Shown here piece by piece: positions 53,667 through 62,405 of a stretch of 64,000 nt of DNA. The DNA is from an uncultured Eubacteriales bacterium (GTDB taxonomy: Bacteria; Bacillota; Clostridia; Lachnospirales; Lachnospiraceae). A model generated the notes under the pieces. That model was given only the letters and a program-made list of their open reading frames with translations. It had not been told where the DNA came from and did no database searches. The translations under genes and the position numbers were made by a program. The DNA is taken from contig CASDTX010000055.1 in the NCBI GenBank assembly GCA_949283695.1, positions 1-64,000 on the forward strand. The letters run 5' to 3'. Numbering within the stretch: the stretch's first letter is position 1; each line of letters opens with the position of its first letter.

Positions 53667-53687
53667 GAAACTGCTATTACAAAAGTT

Positions 53688-53793
53688 GTCTTCAGGGCAG
53701 GGTGTGATTCCCTACCGGCGGTAAAGCCCGCGAGCCGTAAGGCAGATCCGGTGTGATTCCGGAGCCGACAGTATAGTCTGGATGGAAGAAGAT
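53688..53793 (+). ncRNA. FMN riboswitch (RFN element)
   Basis: The conserved RFN blocks are present in order: TCTTCAGGGCAGGGTG, ATTCCCTACCGGCGG, GCCCGCGAGC, ATTCCGGAGCCGACAG and TATAGTCTGGATGGAAGAAGA, with the outer TCTTC/GAAGA stem. It binds FMN and turns down the following rib genes, here through the terminator at 53826. It explains how ribD-ribE-ribBA-ribH is controlled. Confidence 0.96.
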
Positions 53794-53825
53794 GTATACC
53801 GATTTTGTGTATCACAGATATTCAG

Positions 53826-53860
53826 CCCTGAAATGTTTCCGCATTTCAGGGTTTTCTTTG
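53826..53860 (+). terminator. Riboswitch-controlled terminator
   Basis: CCCTGAAATG (53826-53835) pairs perfectly with CATTTCAGGG (53842-53851), followed by TTTTCTTTG. It forms the off-state when FMN is bound. Confidence 0.88.
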
Positions 53861-53918
53861 TTTGAGGGCAGGCAGAACGCCTCTTTGGAATACCAGTGAA
53901 CGCTGCAGAACCGAACGT

Positions 53919-53980
53919 CCCAGGACCTGAAGACAGGCGGCCGAAAAAGGCCGGACCGCTGACAGGGCCTGGGATTTTTC
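53919..53980 (+). terminator. Second terminator-like structure before ribD
   Basis: CCCAGG (53919-53924) pairs with CCTGGG (53968-53973) around inner GCGGCC/GGCCG and CTG/CAG helices, followed by ATTTTTC. It lies about 65 bases after the riboswitch terminator and still upstream of ribD. Confidence 0.6.
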
Positions 53981-54037
53981 TATCTTTTATCACAGAGAGA
54001 CAATCGAAAATAGAACATAGAAAGAAGGGACATCAAA

Positions 54038-55198
54038 ATGGCGGAATACAAATTCATGAAACGGGCCATTGAGCTGGCCCGGCTGGGAAATGGATGGACA
54101 AATCCCAATCCCATGGTCGGGGCGGTGGTGGTGAAGAACGGCCGCATTATCGGTGAGGGCTACCATGCCCGCTATGGCGGGCTCCACGCCGAGCGGAATG
54201 CTCTGGCCGCTCTGACAGAGTCCGCGGAAGGCGCAGAATTGTATGTCACATTAGAACCTTGCTGCCATCAGGGAAAAACACCTCCCTGTACGGATGCGAT
54301 CCTGGAGCATAAGATCGCCAGAGTGATCATTGGATCACGAGATCCGAATCCAAAGGTGGCCGGAAAGGGCGCGGCCATTCTTCGGGCGGCAGGGATCTCT
54401 GTGGAAGAAGACTTCATGCGGGAAGAATGTGATCAGCTGAATCCGGTGTTTTTCCACTATATCACTACGCAAGAGCCCTATGTGGTGATGAAGTACGCTA
54501 TGACGGCTGACGGAAAGATCGCAACCAGAACCGGTGCTTCGAAATGGATTACAGGGGAAGACGCACGGGCAAAGGTGCAGGAAATGCGCTGGACGTACAT
54601 GGGAATTATGGCAGGCATTGGGACCGTGCTGATCGACGATCCGCTGCTGACGGTGAGAGAAGAAGGGAGAAGAAGCCCGGTACGTATGATCTGTGACAGC
54701 AGACTGCGGATTCCAGAGGACTGCAGAATCTGCCGAACGGCCGGGCAGTATCCCACCCTGGTAGCCTGCGCAGCGGATGAGAAGGATCCGCTTGTCCGGG
54801 AGAAACGGAGAAGGCTGGAAGCATCAGGGGTTCACGTAGTTTTCGTACCGGATGAGAGCGGGCGGGTGGATCTGAAACGATTGATGAAGCTCCTGGGGAG
54901 TGGGGACATCCCAGGGATCGGAGTCGTGGACAGTGTGTTCCTGGAAGGAGGCGGCACATTAAATGACAGTGCGCTGCAGGCAGGCATTGTGCAGGCGGTG
55001 AAGGCCTTTGTTGCGCCGAAGATATTCGGCGGCGGAGGACGGACGCCGGTGGAAGGAACGGGGGTAGAACTTCCGTCAGAGGCCAGACTGCTGCGCCTGG
55101 ATCGAATCAGCCGCATCGGAGGGGATCTGCTGCTGGAATATGAGATTGAGAAGGGGGACGACAGATGTTTACAGGAATCATCGAAGAAAAAGGGGTGA
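54038..55198 (+). CDS. ribD: Bifunctional pyrimidine deaminase/reductase RibD
   Basis: Performs the deamination and side-chain reduction steps of riboflavin synthesis. Residues 1-145 are the zinc deaminase (HAERNAL near residue 50; PCCHQGKTPPC near 75-86), and 150-386 the NADPH-dependent reductase (YAMTADGKIATRTGASKWITG; LEGGGTLNDSAL). 386 residues. It is the first gene after the FMN riboswitch and overlaps ribE by 34 bases. Confidence 0.97.
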   Translation: MAEYKFMKRAIELARLGNGWTNPNPMVGAVVVKNGRIIGEGYHARYGGLHAERNALAALTESAEGAELYVTLEPCCHQGKTPPCTDAILEHKIARVIIGSRDPNPKVAGKGAAILRAAGISVEEDFMREECDQLNPVFFHYITTQEPYVVMKYAMTADGKIATRTGASKWITGEDARAKVQEMRWTYMGIMAGIGTVLIDDPLLTVREEGRRSPVRMICDSRLRIPEDCRICRTAGQYPTLVACAADEKDPLVREKRRRLEASGVHVVFVPDESGRVDLKRLMKLLGSGDIPGIGVVDSVFLEGGGTLNDSALQAGIVQAVKAFVAPKIFGGGGRTPVEGTGVELPSEARLLRLDRISRIGGDLLLEYEIEKGDDRCLQESSKKKG

Positions 55199-55839
55199 TC
55201 CGCTCCCTGTCCCTCGCAGGGTCATCCGGAACCCTGGCGGTCCGTGCGAAAAAGGTGCTGCAGGGGACCCGGATCGGAGATAGCATCGCGGTAAACGGTG
55301 TCTGCCTGACCGTGGTGTCTCTGCAGCCGGACGGATTCACTGCGGATGTGATGGCAGAGACGGTCCGAAAGAGCAGCCTTGGGAGCTGCAGGCCGGGAGA
55401 TGCGGTGAACCTGGAGCGGGCAATGGCCGCGGGAGGACGTTTCGGAGGCCATCTGGTATCGGGGCACATTGACGGAACCGGAACTATCCGCTCCCTGCGC
55501 CGGGAGGAGAACGCAGTCTGGGTGACCATAGAGGCAGGGAAAGAGATTCTGGAACTGATCGTGGAGAAAGGATCGATCTGTATCGACGGGATCAGCCTGA
55601 CGGTAGCGGCGGTGGACGAATCCTCGTTCTCGGTGTCAGTGATCCCTCACACGGGCATGGAGACGACTCTGCTTGACAAGAGGCCTGGCATTAAGGTGAA
55701 TCTGGAAAACGATATGATCGGGAAATATGTGAAAAAGCTGCTGTACGGGGACGCGGGAGCGCAGGACAGCTCCCGGGAGAAAGCAGAGGAAAAAGGGGAA
55801 GGCATTACCATGGCATTTCTCGAAGAATATGGAATCTAA
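55165..55839 (+). CDS. ribE: Riboflavin synthase, alpha chain
   Basis: Converts two 6,7-dimethyl-8-ribityllumazine molecules to riboflavin. The duplicated lumazine-binding halves are visible ([39 protein letters not shown]; then [14 protein letters not shown]). 224 residues. Starts within the ribD 3' end. Confidence 0.97.
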   Translation: MFTGIIEEKGVIRSLSLAGSSGTLAVRAKKVLQGTRIGDSIAVNGVCLTVVSLQPDGFTADVMAETVRKSSLGSCRPGDAVNLERAMAAGGRFGGHLVSGHIDGTGTIRSLRREENAVWVTIEAGKEILELIVEKGSICIDGISLTVAAVDESSFSVSVIPHTGMETTLLDKRPGIKVNLENDMIGKYVKKLLYGDAGAQDSSREKAEEKGEGITMAFLEEYGI

Positions 55840-55859
55840 CGCGAAGGAGGAGACAGACA

Positions 55860-57071
55860 ATGGAACACAAATATCACACAATCCCGGAGGCCCTTGAGGA
55901 CCTGCGGGCCGGGAAAGTGATCCTGGTGACAGACGATCCGGACCGGGAAAATGAAGGGGATATGATATGTGCCGGAGAATTTGCAACACAGGAGAACATC
56001 AATTTCATGGCGTGCTATGCAAAGGGGCTGATCTGCACTCCCATGAGCGCGGAAGTGGCCGGAAGACTGGGACTGCCCCAGATGGTGTCTGAGAATACAG
56101 ACAACCACAGTACAGCATTTACCGTATCTGTGGATCATATCGATACAACGACAGGGATTTCGGCCGCCGAGCGTTCTCATACCATTATGAAATGTGCCGA
56201 TCCGTCGGCAAAGCCTCAGGATTTCCGAAGACCCGGGCATGTATTCCCGCTGGTTTCCAGGAGAGGAGGCGTTCTTGTACGCAACGGGCATACCGAAGCT
56301 ACGGTGGATCTCATGCGTCTGGCCGGACTTCAGGAATGCGGCGTCTGCTGCGAGGTGATGGAAGCAGATGGGACCATGATGCGCACACCGAATCTCTGGA
56401 AACTGGCAGAACAGTTCGGGCTGAAATTCATCACCATCAAGGAACTGCAGGATTATTGCCGTATTCACGAGAAACATATGATGCGGGAAGCCTGCGCGGA
56501 TCTGCCCACGCAGTATGGACATTTTAAGATCTTCGGCTATGTGAATGATATCACCGGGGAACATCATGTCGCGCTGGTTAAAGGAGAGATCGGCGATGGG
56601 GAAGACGTCCTCTGCCGGGTTCATTCGGAATGCCTGACAGGCGACACATTTGGGTCCCTTCGCTGTGACTGCGGACTGCAGCTTCAGACAGCGATGCAGC
56701 AGATCGAGGCTGCCGGAAGAGGCGTCGTACTGTACATGCGTCAGGAAGGGCGGGGGATCGGCCTGATCAACAAGCTCAAAGCCTATGAACTCCAGGAACA
56801 GGGACTGGATACCGTGGAAGCAAACATCCGCCTGGGATTCGCCCCGGATCTCCGGGAGTACTGGGCAGGCGCGCAGATCCTGGCAGATCTTGGCGTGAAA
56901 TCTCTGCGGCTTCTGACGAATAACCCGGAGAAGGTTTATGGACTGGAAGGATTTGGGCTGGAGATCAAAGAGCGTGTTCCCATTGAGATCGCGCCGCAGA
57001 AGTATGACAACTTCTATATGAAGACCAAGCAGGAAAAGATGGGACACATTTTCCGCCAGATCCGTTTCTAG
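55860..57071 (+). CDS. ribBA: DHBP synthase / GTP cyclohydrolase II
   Basis: Supplies both precursors of riboflavin: residues 1-200 are 3,4-dihydroxy-2-butanone-4-phosphate synthase ([31 protein letters not shown]) and 205-403 GTP cyclohydrolase II (zinc ligands in [29 protein letters not shown]). Length 403 is standard. Spaced 20 bases from ribE. Confidence 0.98.
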   Translation: MEHKYHTIPEALEDLRAGKVILVTDDPDRENEGDMICAGEFATQENINFMACYAKGLICTPMSAEVAGRLGLPQMVSENTDNHSTAFTVSVDHIDTTTGISAAERSHTIMKCADPSAKPQDFRRPGHVFPLVSRRGGVLVRNGHTEATVDLMRLAGLQECGVCCEVMEADGTMMRTPNLWKLAEQFGLKFITIKELQDYCRIHEKHMMREACADLPTQYGHFKIFGYVNDITGEHHVALVKGEIGDGEDVLCRVHSECLTGDTFGSLRCDCGLQLQTAMQQIEAAGRGVVLYMRQEGRGIGLINKLKAYELQEQGLDTVEANIRLGFAPDLREYWAGAQILADLGVKSLRLLTNNPEKVYGLEGFGLEIKERVPIEIAPQKYDNFYMKTKQEKMGHIFRQIRF

Positions 57072-57090
57072 GCGTGCTGCACCTTGGCCG

Positions 57091-57107
57091 CCGACGCTAG
57101 GCGGTCA
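57091..57107. repeat. Short remnant of the dispersed repeat
   Basis: CCGACGCTAG (57091-57100) matches the end of the right arm at 51600-51609. CCGCC and GGCGG flank it, giving a small hairpin between ribBA and ribH. Confidence 0.35.
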
Positions 57108-57169
57108 AACAGGAGAAAGCCGGAGTACGGCAGTTCCGAAAGAAATAATTTCATAGGAGGAAGGAAGAA

Positions 57170-57643
57170 ATGAATCAGATTCAAGTATTAGAAGGTATGG
57201 TCGTAGCATCAGAAGGCATGAAAGTAGGGATTGTAGCCTCCCGTTTCAACGAAATCATCGTCAATAAACTGCTGGCAGGAGCAGTCGACGGGCTGGTCCG
57301 CCACGGAGTGAAAGAAGAAAATATTACCGCGGCCTGGGTGCCGGGAGCTTTTGAAATACCGGTGGCAGCTTCCAGGATGGCGAAGTCTGAGAAATATGAC
57401 GCAGTGATCTGTGTGGGTGCCGTGATCCGCGGCGATACATCCCATTATGATTATGTATGCAACGAGGTTTCCAAGGGCGTGGCACAGGTAGGGCTGTCGA
57501 CCGGAGTTCCGGTTCTGTTCGGTGTGATCACGACGGAGAATATTGAACAGGCCATCGCACGCGCAGGCAGCAAAGCCGGAAACAAAGGATATGACTGCGC
57601 ACTCTCCGCAATTGAAATGGTCAATCTCCTGAAGCAGATGTAA
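57170..57643 (+). CDS. ribH: 6,7-dimethyl-8-ribityllumazine synthase
   Basis: Condenses the RibA/RibD-derived pyrimidine with dihydroxybutanone phosphate. The 157-residue subunit has [17 protein letters not shown], the GAFEIPVAA substrate loop, and the [17 protein letters not shown] motif with the catalytic His. AGGAGGAAGG precedes the ATG. The HAD phosphatase gene starts one base after its stop. Confidence 0.98.
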   Translation: MNQIQVLEGMVVASEGMKVGIVASRFNEIIVNKLLAGAVDGLVRHGVKEENITAAWVPGAFEIPVAASRMAKSEKYDAVICVGAVIRGDTSHYDYVCNEVSKGVAQVGLSTGVPVLFGVITTENIEQAIARAGSKAGNKGYDCALSAIEMVNLLKQM

Positions 57644-57644
57644 G

Positions 57645-58298
57645 ATGAAAGCTGCACTGATTTTTGATTACGACGGCACCATCCATGATACCATGCGGAT
57701 CTATGAGCCTGCTGTCCGTGAAGTCATTGCCTGGCTGGAGCAGGAACACGGCGTCTTGGTGCCGCCTGTTCCCAGCCAGAGGATCGCATCCTGGCTGGGC
57801 ATGAACAAACGGGACATGTGGGATTCCTTTCTCCCGGATCTGCCGGAAACACTGCGGGATCAGGCAGGCGACCGGGTGGGGGCTCATATGGAACATGCAG
57901 TTCGTGCCCACCGGGCGGCCTGGTATCCGGGGATACAGCGGGTGCTTCAGGCGCTGAGAGATGAAGGATATCGTATGGCTGTTCTGAGCAACTGTCAGAC
58001 CTCCTATGCCAAAGTTCACTGGCAGGAGTTCGGCATGGATCGGTGGTTTGAGGCGTTTTATGACTGCGAATCCTTCGGCTATGCGCCGAAGACAAGAATC
58101 ATCCGCCTGCTTGCCAGAGAATTCCCGGGGCCGTATGTTGTGATCGGAGACCGGAGAAGTGATCTGGATTGTGCCAGGGCGAGCGGAAGCAGATTCATCG
58201 GATGCCGGTATGGTTTTGGGACAGAGGAGGAACTGCAGGGAGCGGATCTCCTGGCTGAGAGCCCGGAGAAAGTTCTGGAGGTTCGCAGAGTTGTATGA
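57645..58298 (+). CDS. HAD phosphatase linked to the riboflavin operon
   Basis: 217-residue HAD-superfamily hydrolase: FDYDGTIHDT (nucleophile D8, acid/base D10), LSNCQ, GYAPKT with the motif III Lys, and IGDRRSDL. It starts one base after ribH and shares the operon. Riboflavin synthesis needs a phosphatase for the ribitylaminouracil phosphate intermediate, usually a stray HAD enzyme, so this is a good candidate; that is inference from position. Other sugar-phosphate substrates are possible. Confidence 0.88.
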   Translation: MKAALIFDYDGTIHDTMRIYEPAVREVIAWLEQEHGVLVPPVPSQRIASWLGMNKRDMWDSFLPDLPETLRDQAGDRVGAHMEHAVRAHRAAWYPGIQRVLQALRDEGYRMAVLSNCQTSYAKVHWQEFGMDRWFEAFYDCESFGYAPKTRIIRLLAREFPGPYVVIGDRRSDLDCARASGSRFIGCRYGFGTEEELQGADLLAESPEKVLEVRRVV

Positions 58299-58309
58299 TA
58301 CTTTTCCAG

Positions 58310-58338
58310 GTGACGATCGGCGTTCAGCATGTTATACT
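58310..58338 (+). promoter_or_regulatory. Predicted promoter of the RpiR gene
   Basis: GTGACG (58310-58315) and TATACT (58333-58338) with a 17-base spacer. Confidence 0.5.
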
Positions 58339-58412
58339 TATCAGAGAGTTCGAAGAGACAGGCTTAGGGCTGTCTGAGTTCGCTGATTTGTTAATCTGGA
58401 ATGGAGCGAAGT

Positions 58413-59261
58413 ATGAGTTATAATATCAGTAACGCAGATCATGACACCGTATGGGAGAATATCAAAAATAATTATGATTCATTATATGCTGCTGAAGCAA
58501 AAGTGGCAGATTTTATTTTAAAGAATCCAGAGCGGGCTCTGGAGTCAAATGTATCGGAGACTGCAGAATTGAGCGGTGTCAGTGATGCGACGGTGGTACG
58601 TTTCTGTAAGAGAATCGGCTATGCTGGGTTTTATCAGATGAAAATACAGCTGTCACATGATATGGGAAAACGAATGAATACCAATGAAGCTGAGACCAGT
58701 GAAGTTCCGGATTCGGCCAGAGAGAGGATCCTCTCGATTGGGAAGAATATAGAAATGATATCAAAACATGTGGACACCGAATTATTGAAAAAGTGTGCGG
58801 CACTGATCGATAAAAGCCATACTGTATTTGTGATTGGCAATGGATACACAAAAATAGCAGCCTGTGATATCATATACCGGTTAACTAGAATGGGAATCCG
58901 GTGCAGCGGAGGCGGATACGCGGAGACGGATTTTGAAAATTTATATATGGGCCAGGAAAATGACGTGGCGATCTTTATTTCCAGGTCAGGGGAAGATAAA
59001 AAAACCTACAAAGAAATGTTATTGGCGAAAAATAAAGGAATTATTACGATTTCTCTGACAGATGCCATTAAGTGTCCGATGGCGCAGGCGGCAGATTATT
59101 CATTGACGACTGCAGTCGAGAACCGGGCGAAAGTACATATTCATGAAAATAGTTCCTGCCTGAATATCATGGTGCTGGCAGAAGTGCTTCTTGGATATGT
59201 GGTTGAGAGAAATAAAAACCACAGCTATCTAAATGAGATCATATCGGAAGAACGTCTGTAG
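58413..59261 (+). CDS. MurR/RpiR family transcriptional regulator
   Basis: 282-residue regulator with an N-terminal RpiR helix-turn-helix (LYAAEAKVADFILKNPERAL...ELSGVSDATVVRFCKRIGY) and a C-terminal SIS domain binding sugar phosphates (VFVIGNGYTKIAACDI, IFISRSGEDKKTYKE). The ATG at 58413 with GGAG upstream is preferred to 58401. It converges on the hydrolase operon; a link to that sugar cluster is possible but its target is unknown. Confidence 0.92.
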   Translation: MSYNISNADHDTVWENIKNNYDSLYAAEAKVADFILKNPERALESNVSETAELSGVSDATVVRFCKRIGYAGFYQMKIQLSHDMGKRMNTNEAETSEVPDSARERILSIGKNIEMISKHVDTELLKKCAALIDKSHTVFVIGNGYTKIAACDIIYRLTRMGIRCSGGGYAETDFENLYMGQENDVAIFISRSGEDKKTYKEMLLAKNKGIITISLTDAIKCPMAQAADYSLTTAVENRAKVHIHENSSCLNIMVLAEVLLGYVVERNKNHSYLNEIISEERL

Positions 59262-59280
59262 TAAAGAAGAAAATGAAAGA

Positions 59281-59316
59281 GGAGAATCTGTTATAAATGT
59301 ACATAACAGATTCTCC
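59281..59316. terminator. Bidirectional terminator
   Basis: GGAGAATCTGTTAT (59281-59294) is perfectly complementary to ATAACAGATTCTCC (59303-59316). It separates the RpiR gene from the converging hydrolase operon. Confidence 0.8.
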
Positions 59317-59342
59317 TTATATTGAATGAAAGGGGGAACTAT

Positions 59343-60164
59343 TTATTGTTCGGTTCTGTGTTTTAAAAGGAAGTCCAGTGTAATCTGATTGTATTGATCC
59401 AGCTGTTCCCAATGCTGTACATGGCCGCCTTCCGGAGCTATGTACAGTTCTGCATTTGGGATGGCATGAACCATTTCCATTGTGAGAGATATTGGAACAA
59501 ACAAATCTTTGTCACCGGCAGCCACCAGAACCGGCGCTGTGACCGATGGAAGGTTCTGGTATTCGTTGAAGCTCAGAATGGCATTACACTGAGCTTTAAA
59601 TGCGTAGGAAGGCATGGGATATGGATCAGCCAGATCCGCAAGTTCACCTTCCAACAGGAAGGATTCATGTTCTTCCATAAAAGGCTGTGAAAATATAATC
59701 CATTGAGTCAGTCTGCCGGCAGTAATAGGATCCAGCTGTCCATTTGCTTCACGAAGAATTTCGATGGCACGGCGAAAGCTTACGTTGCAGTAAGGGAAGG
59801 TGTTGGTTAAGACGACAGAACGTACGCGCTCCGGATAATGTACGGCAATATACTGGGCGATAGCACCGCCCATGGAAATGCCGTTAAAATGAGCGGTTTC
59901 GATATTCAGGGCGTCCATCAGGCCAATGGTATCCTTGGCCATATCTTCGATAGAATAGGAATAGCAAACCGGTTTATCGGACTGTCCTGCACCGCGGTTG
60001 TCTAATGCATATACATGGAAATGTTTTTCGTAGGCGGCAATATGAGGAAGCCATTTGATTCCAGGTGCTCCAAGTCCCATAAGAAGAATCAGCGGTTCGC
60101 CGGAACCGGATTCTTCATAGCTGATGGTAATTCCATTTGATTGACACTGTTTAGTCACGTTCAT
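59343..60164 (-). CDS. Alpha/beta hydrolase
   Basis: 273-residue alpha/beta-fold hydrolase: the nucleophile elbow is GISMGG (Ser near residue 96), the acid lies in AGDKDLFVP and the His in EGGHVQHW. The oxyanion region MGLGAPGIKW follows the first strand. No signal peptide. Substrate unknown; likely an ester or lactone related to the sugar made by the two upstream enzymes. Its ATG overlaps the dehydrogenase end by 14 bases. Last gene of the LacI-controlled operon. Confidence 0.9.
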   Translation of the reverse strand: MNVTKQCQSNGITISYEESGSGEPLILLMGLGAPGIKWLPHIAAYEKHFHVYALDNRGAGQSDKPVCYSYSIEDMAKDTIGLMDALNIETAHFNGISMGGAIAQYIAVHYPERVRSVVLTNTFPYCNVSFRRAIEILREANGQLDPITAGRLTQWIIFSQPFMEEHESFLLEGELADLADPYPMPSYAFKAQCNAILSFNEYQNLPSVTAPVLVAAGDKDLFVPISLTMEMVHAIPNAELYIAPEGGHVQHWEQLDQYNQITLDFLLKHRTEQ

Positions 60165-61260
60165 CTCTCGGCTCCTCTCCTGTATAAACTGGGCGGAGGG
60201 TTGTTCCGCATTCCGGAAGTTCTCTGGTCATACGTTCCAATACCGGTTCGTAGGTATAGTCGGAAAGAGGAAGATCGACCCGTTTCTTGTCTAAGGCACT
60301 TATGCAGATCGCTTCCAGGATTTCATATCCATGGAAAGCAGTTTCGATGTTGCAGGAATGCAGCCTGGAATCATCATCCAGCCAGTCTGCATATTCTGTG
60401 TAGTACGGAGTCTGGATCACTTTTTCCTGGTGGTTGTACCATCCAGGGTCTTTGCCGCTGATAAATTCACCCTTAGTGGCTTTGCTGCATTCGCCCCAGA
60501 AGCCATCGGTTTCCGCATATGCATAGCCGCTGGTGCCCCATACAGTCAGACGGTTGTCTGTGTCCATATAAAGTTCCGGGTTGTGCTGCTCGGAGAAATA
60601 TCCACATTCGATATACCCACGGGTTCCGTTTTCAAACAGAATCTCCCCAAGAAGGAAATCCGGTGAAGGATGATTATCTTTTAAAGTAGCCGGTCCATGC
60701 ACATGTCCTACAACGGATTTTGCACGGTATCCGCCGTTGACCCAGATCATGTAATCCATATAATGAGTTCCAAGCTGTGCCAGCCAGCACTGGGTTTCTG
60801 CAAAGATTTTTTTGATATGGCCCAGATCACCGCGTTCTACTTTTTTCTTTAATTCCTGCATTTGGGACAGGTATTTCTGCTGGTGACAAACCACTGCTTT
60901 AATACCATGCTGTACACATAGATCGGTCATTATTTTCGCTTCAGACATATCTTCAGCCATAGGCTTTTCAAAAGAAATTGCTTTGATGCCGTGTTTAATG
61001 GCCAGCTCAATCATAGAGAGACGGAGATTTGGATAAGTAACAAATACAAATACTTCCGGTTTGGTTTCTGCAAGCATTTGATCCGCATCTGTAAATAAAG
61101 GAACGTTTAAATGAAATTTTTCAGAAGCTGCTTTCATAACATCTTCGCGGATATCACAAAGCCCCACAACTTCATAACGGTCTGAATTTTCGAGGATTCC
61201 TTTTAAATGCGTTTTACCGCGGACGCCGAGTCCCATAATGGCTATCGTATGCTTTTTCAT
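60151..61260 (-). CDS. Gfo/Idh/MocA family oxidoreductase
   Basis: 369-residue NAD(P)-dependent dehydrogenase. The Rossmann motif is IMGLGVRGKTH near residue 10, followed by CDIRED and the EKPMAED motif near residue 96, which carries the catalytic Lys. The C-terminal beta-sheet domain contains TQCWLAQLGTHYMDYMIWVNGG. Members oxidise sugars and inositols, often at C3. ATG at 61260 with GGAGGAGG is preferred to a TTG at 61269. It follows the isomerase gene by 25 bases. Confidence 0.92.
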   Translation of the reverse strand: MKKHTIAIMGLGVRGKTHLKGILENSDRYEVVGLCDIREDVMKAASEKFHLNVPLFTDADQMLAETKPEVFVFVTYPNLRLSMIELAIKHGIKAISFEKPMAEDMSEAKIMTDLCVQHGIKAVVCHQQKYLSQMQELKKKVERGDLGHIKKIFAETQCWLAQLGTHYMDYMIWVNGGYRAKSVVGHVHGPATLKDNHPSPDFLLGEILFENGTRGYIECGYFSEQHNPELYMDTDNRLTVWGTSGYAYAETDGFWGECSKATKGEFISGKDPGWYNHQEKVIQTPYYTEYADWLDDDSRLHSCNIETAFHGYEILEAICISALDKKRVDLPLSDYTYEPVLERMTRELPECGTTLRPVYTGEEPRDERD

Positions 61261-61285
61261 GGCAAACACCTCCTCCTACAATGTA

Positions 61286-62095
61286 TTATTGAATCCTTTT
61301 CATGTATGTTCCATCTGCAAGGATCACGCCGTCAGAGTCCAGAACAGCAGCTGCAGATTCGTCCTCTGTCATGATCCATCCCTGATAATTGGTTTCTTTC
61401 AGAAAATCTACAATCGATTTAAAGTCGCCGATTCCTTCGCCCATCGTGGTAAAAACATGATCTGCGCTGATGTCTTTGAAGTGTACATGCTGTACAATGT
61501 CACGATGCTCTTTGATTACTTTCAGGGGATCCATGCCTGCGTTGAGCATATGGCCCACATCAGGGGCATAGCCAATACCCTTTGAATATAAGGTGTCGAA
61601 CATAATGTGATAATCACTTTCGTAACGAAAAACAGAATTCGGACCAGAGTTTGGATGATATACGGTCACAATCCCTTCTTCTGATGCACGGCGCGCAATG
61701 GCAGAGATACATTTGAGCTGATTTACCTGTTTTTCATAAAGATTATGTTCTCTGACCGGGTCGGCGGCTACATGACACAGAACCAGTTTGGCCGTTGGAA
61801 AATGCTTCAGAAATTCAATTGCTTCATCAGTTCGCGCACGTTCTTCATCTGTTTCTTCCGGTAAGAGCCAGTCATCATGGATTGCCAGAGCAGCAAAGGC
61901 AACCTGCTTTTCGTCTAAGAGATCTTTTAATTTTTTAGGGGATTTGTAATAATCCTCCAACATACAGATTTCAGCTTCCATCCCTGTAAAGCCAGCCTGG
62001 ATTAAAACATCTGCCATATGAGGGACCTGACCATGATATTTCTGTATATTCATCTGCCAGGGATAGGTTTGGCTGCCGTATTTGATTTTTGACAT
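61286..62095 (-). CDS. Sugar phosphate isomerase/epimerase (TIM barrel)
   Basis: 269-residue xylose-isomerase-like TIM barrel of the IolE/IolI/hydroxypyruvate-isomerase type. Metal-ligand regions can be seen: METEICML-like GMEAEI, VYHPNSGPN, PDVGHMLNAG, HVHFKDI and TEDES. In related systems such proteins isomerise, epimerise or eliminate on keto-sugars. RBS AAAGGAGGG. First gene of the operon, directly downstream of the LacI-type operator at 62138-62155. Confidence 0.9.
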   Translation of the reverse strand: MSKIKYGSQTYPWQMNIQKYHGQVPHMADVLIQAGFTGMEAEICMLEDYYKSPKKLKDLLDEKQVAFAALAIHDDWLLPEETDEERARTDEAIEFLKHFPTAKLVLCHVAADPVREHNLYEKQVNQLKCISAIARRASEEGIVTVYHPNSGPNSVFRYESDYHIMFDTLYSKGIGYAPDVGHMLNAGMDPLKVIKEHRDIVQHVHFKDISADHVFTTMGEGIGDFKSIVDFLKETNYQGWIMTEDESAAAVLDSDGVILADGTYMKRIQ

Positions 62096-62137
62096 AATAC
62101 CCTCCTTTCAATGAGATAATATAAATATAGAGTTACT

Positions 62138-62155
62138 TGTTAAAACGATTATATG
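62138..62155. promoter_or_regulatory. LacI-type operator at the isomerase promoter
   Basis: TGTTAAAACGATTATATG is centred on CG at 62146-62147 and shares the core TTAAAACG(A/T)TTA with sites at 63732 and 63863. It covers the predicted start point and part of the -10 box. Confidence 0.6.
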
Positions 62156-62176
62156 ACTGACTGTATGCGAAGTCAA
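62148..62176 (-). promoter_or_regulatory. Promoter of the isomerase operon
   Basis: Minus strand TTGACT (62171-62176) and TATAAT (62148-62153), 17-base spacer. Confidence 0.8.
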
Positions 62177-62264
62177 GAAAAATATTTACATAAAAACACA
62201 TATTAGCAAGAAATAATATTTCGTATAAGTGTAAAAATTTTATGCGTCTATGACGGCAGAACCA

Positions 62265-62292
62265 TAGCGTTGGGGTACGAGGGGCAATACGG
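62265..62292 (+). repeat. Copy of the dispersed repeat
   Basis: Matches 24 of 28 bases of the left arm at 51539-51566, including an identical run GGGGCAATACGG. Here it lies alone, downstream of the lacI-type gene, with no mirrored arm. Confidence 0.65.
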
Positions 62293-62327
62293 CCGCCTTA
62301 TGTACATTGATGTTAAAAATGAAAGAA

Positions 62328-62390
62328 GGCCCTCCATCTGGCAGTGAAGTGTGAGTTTCTGAATGATACTTCAATGCCAGATGGAGAGCC
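62328..62390. terminator. Terminator of the LacI-type gene
   Basis: GGCCCTCCATCTGGCA (62328-62343) pairs with TGCCAGATGGAGAGCC (62375-62390), one mismatch, with T-rich flanks on both strands. Confidence 0.75.
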
Positions 62391-62405
62391 TTTTTCCAGT
62401 AAAGC

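Noticed and set aside
55836-57047. 403-codon minus-strand frame opposite ribBA
   Set aside because: Exactly antisense to a conserved bifunctional enzyme; no motif.
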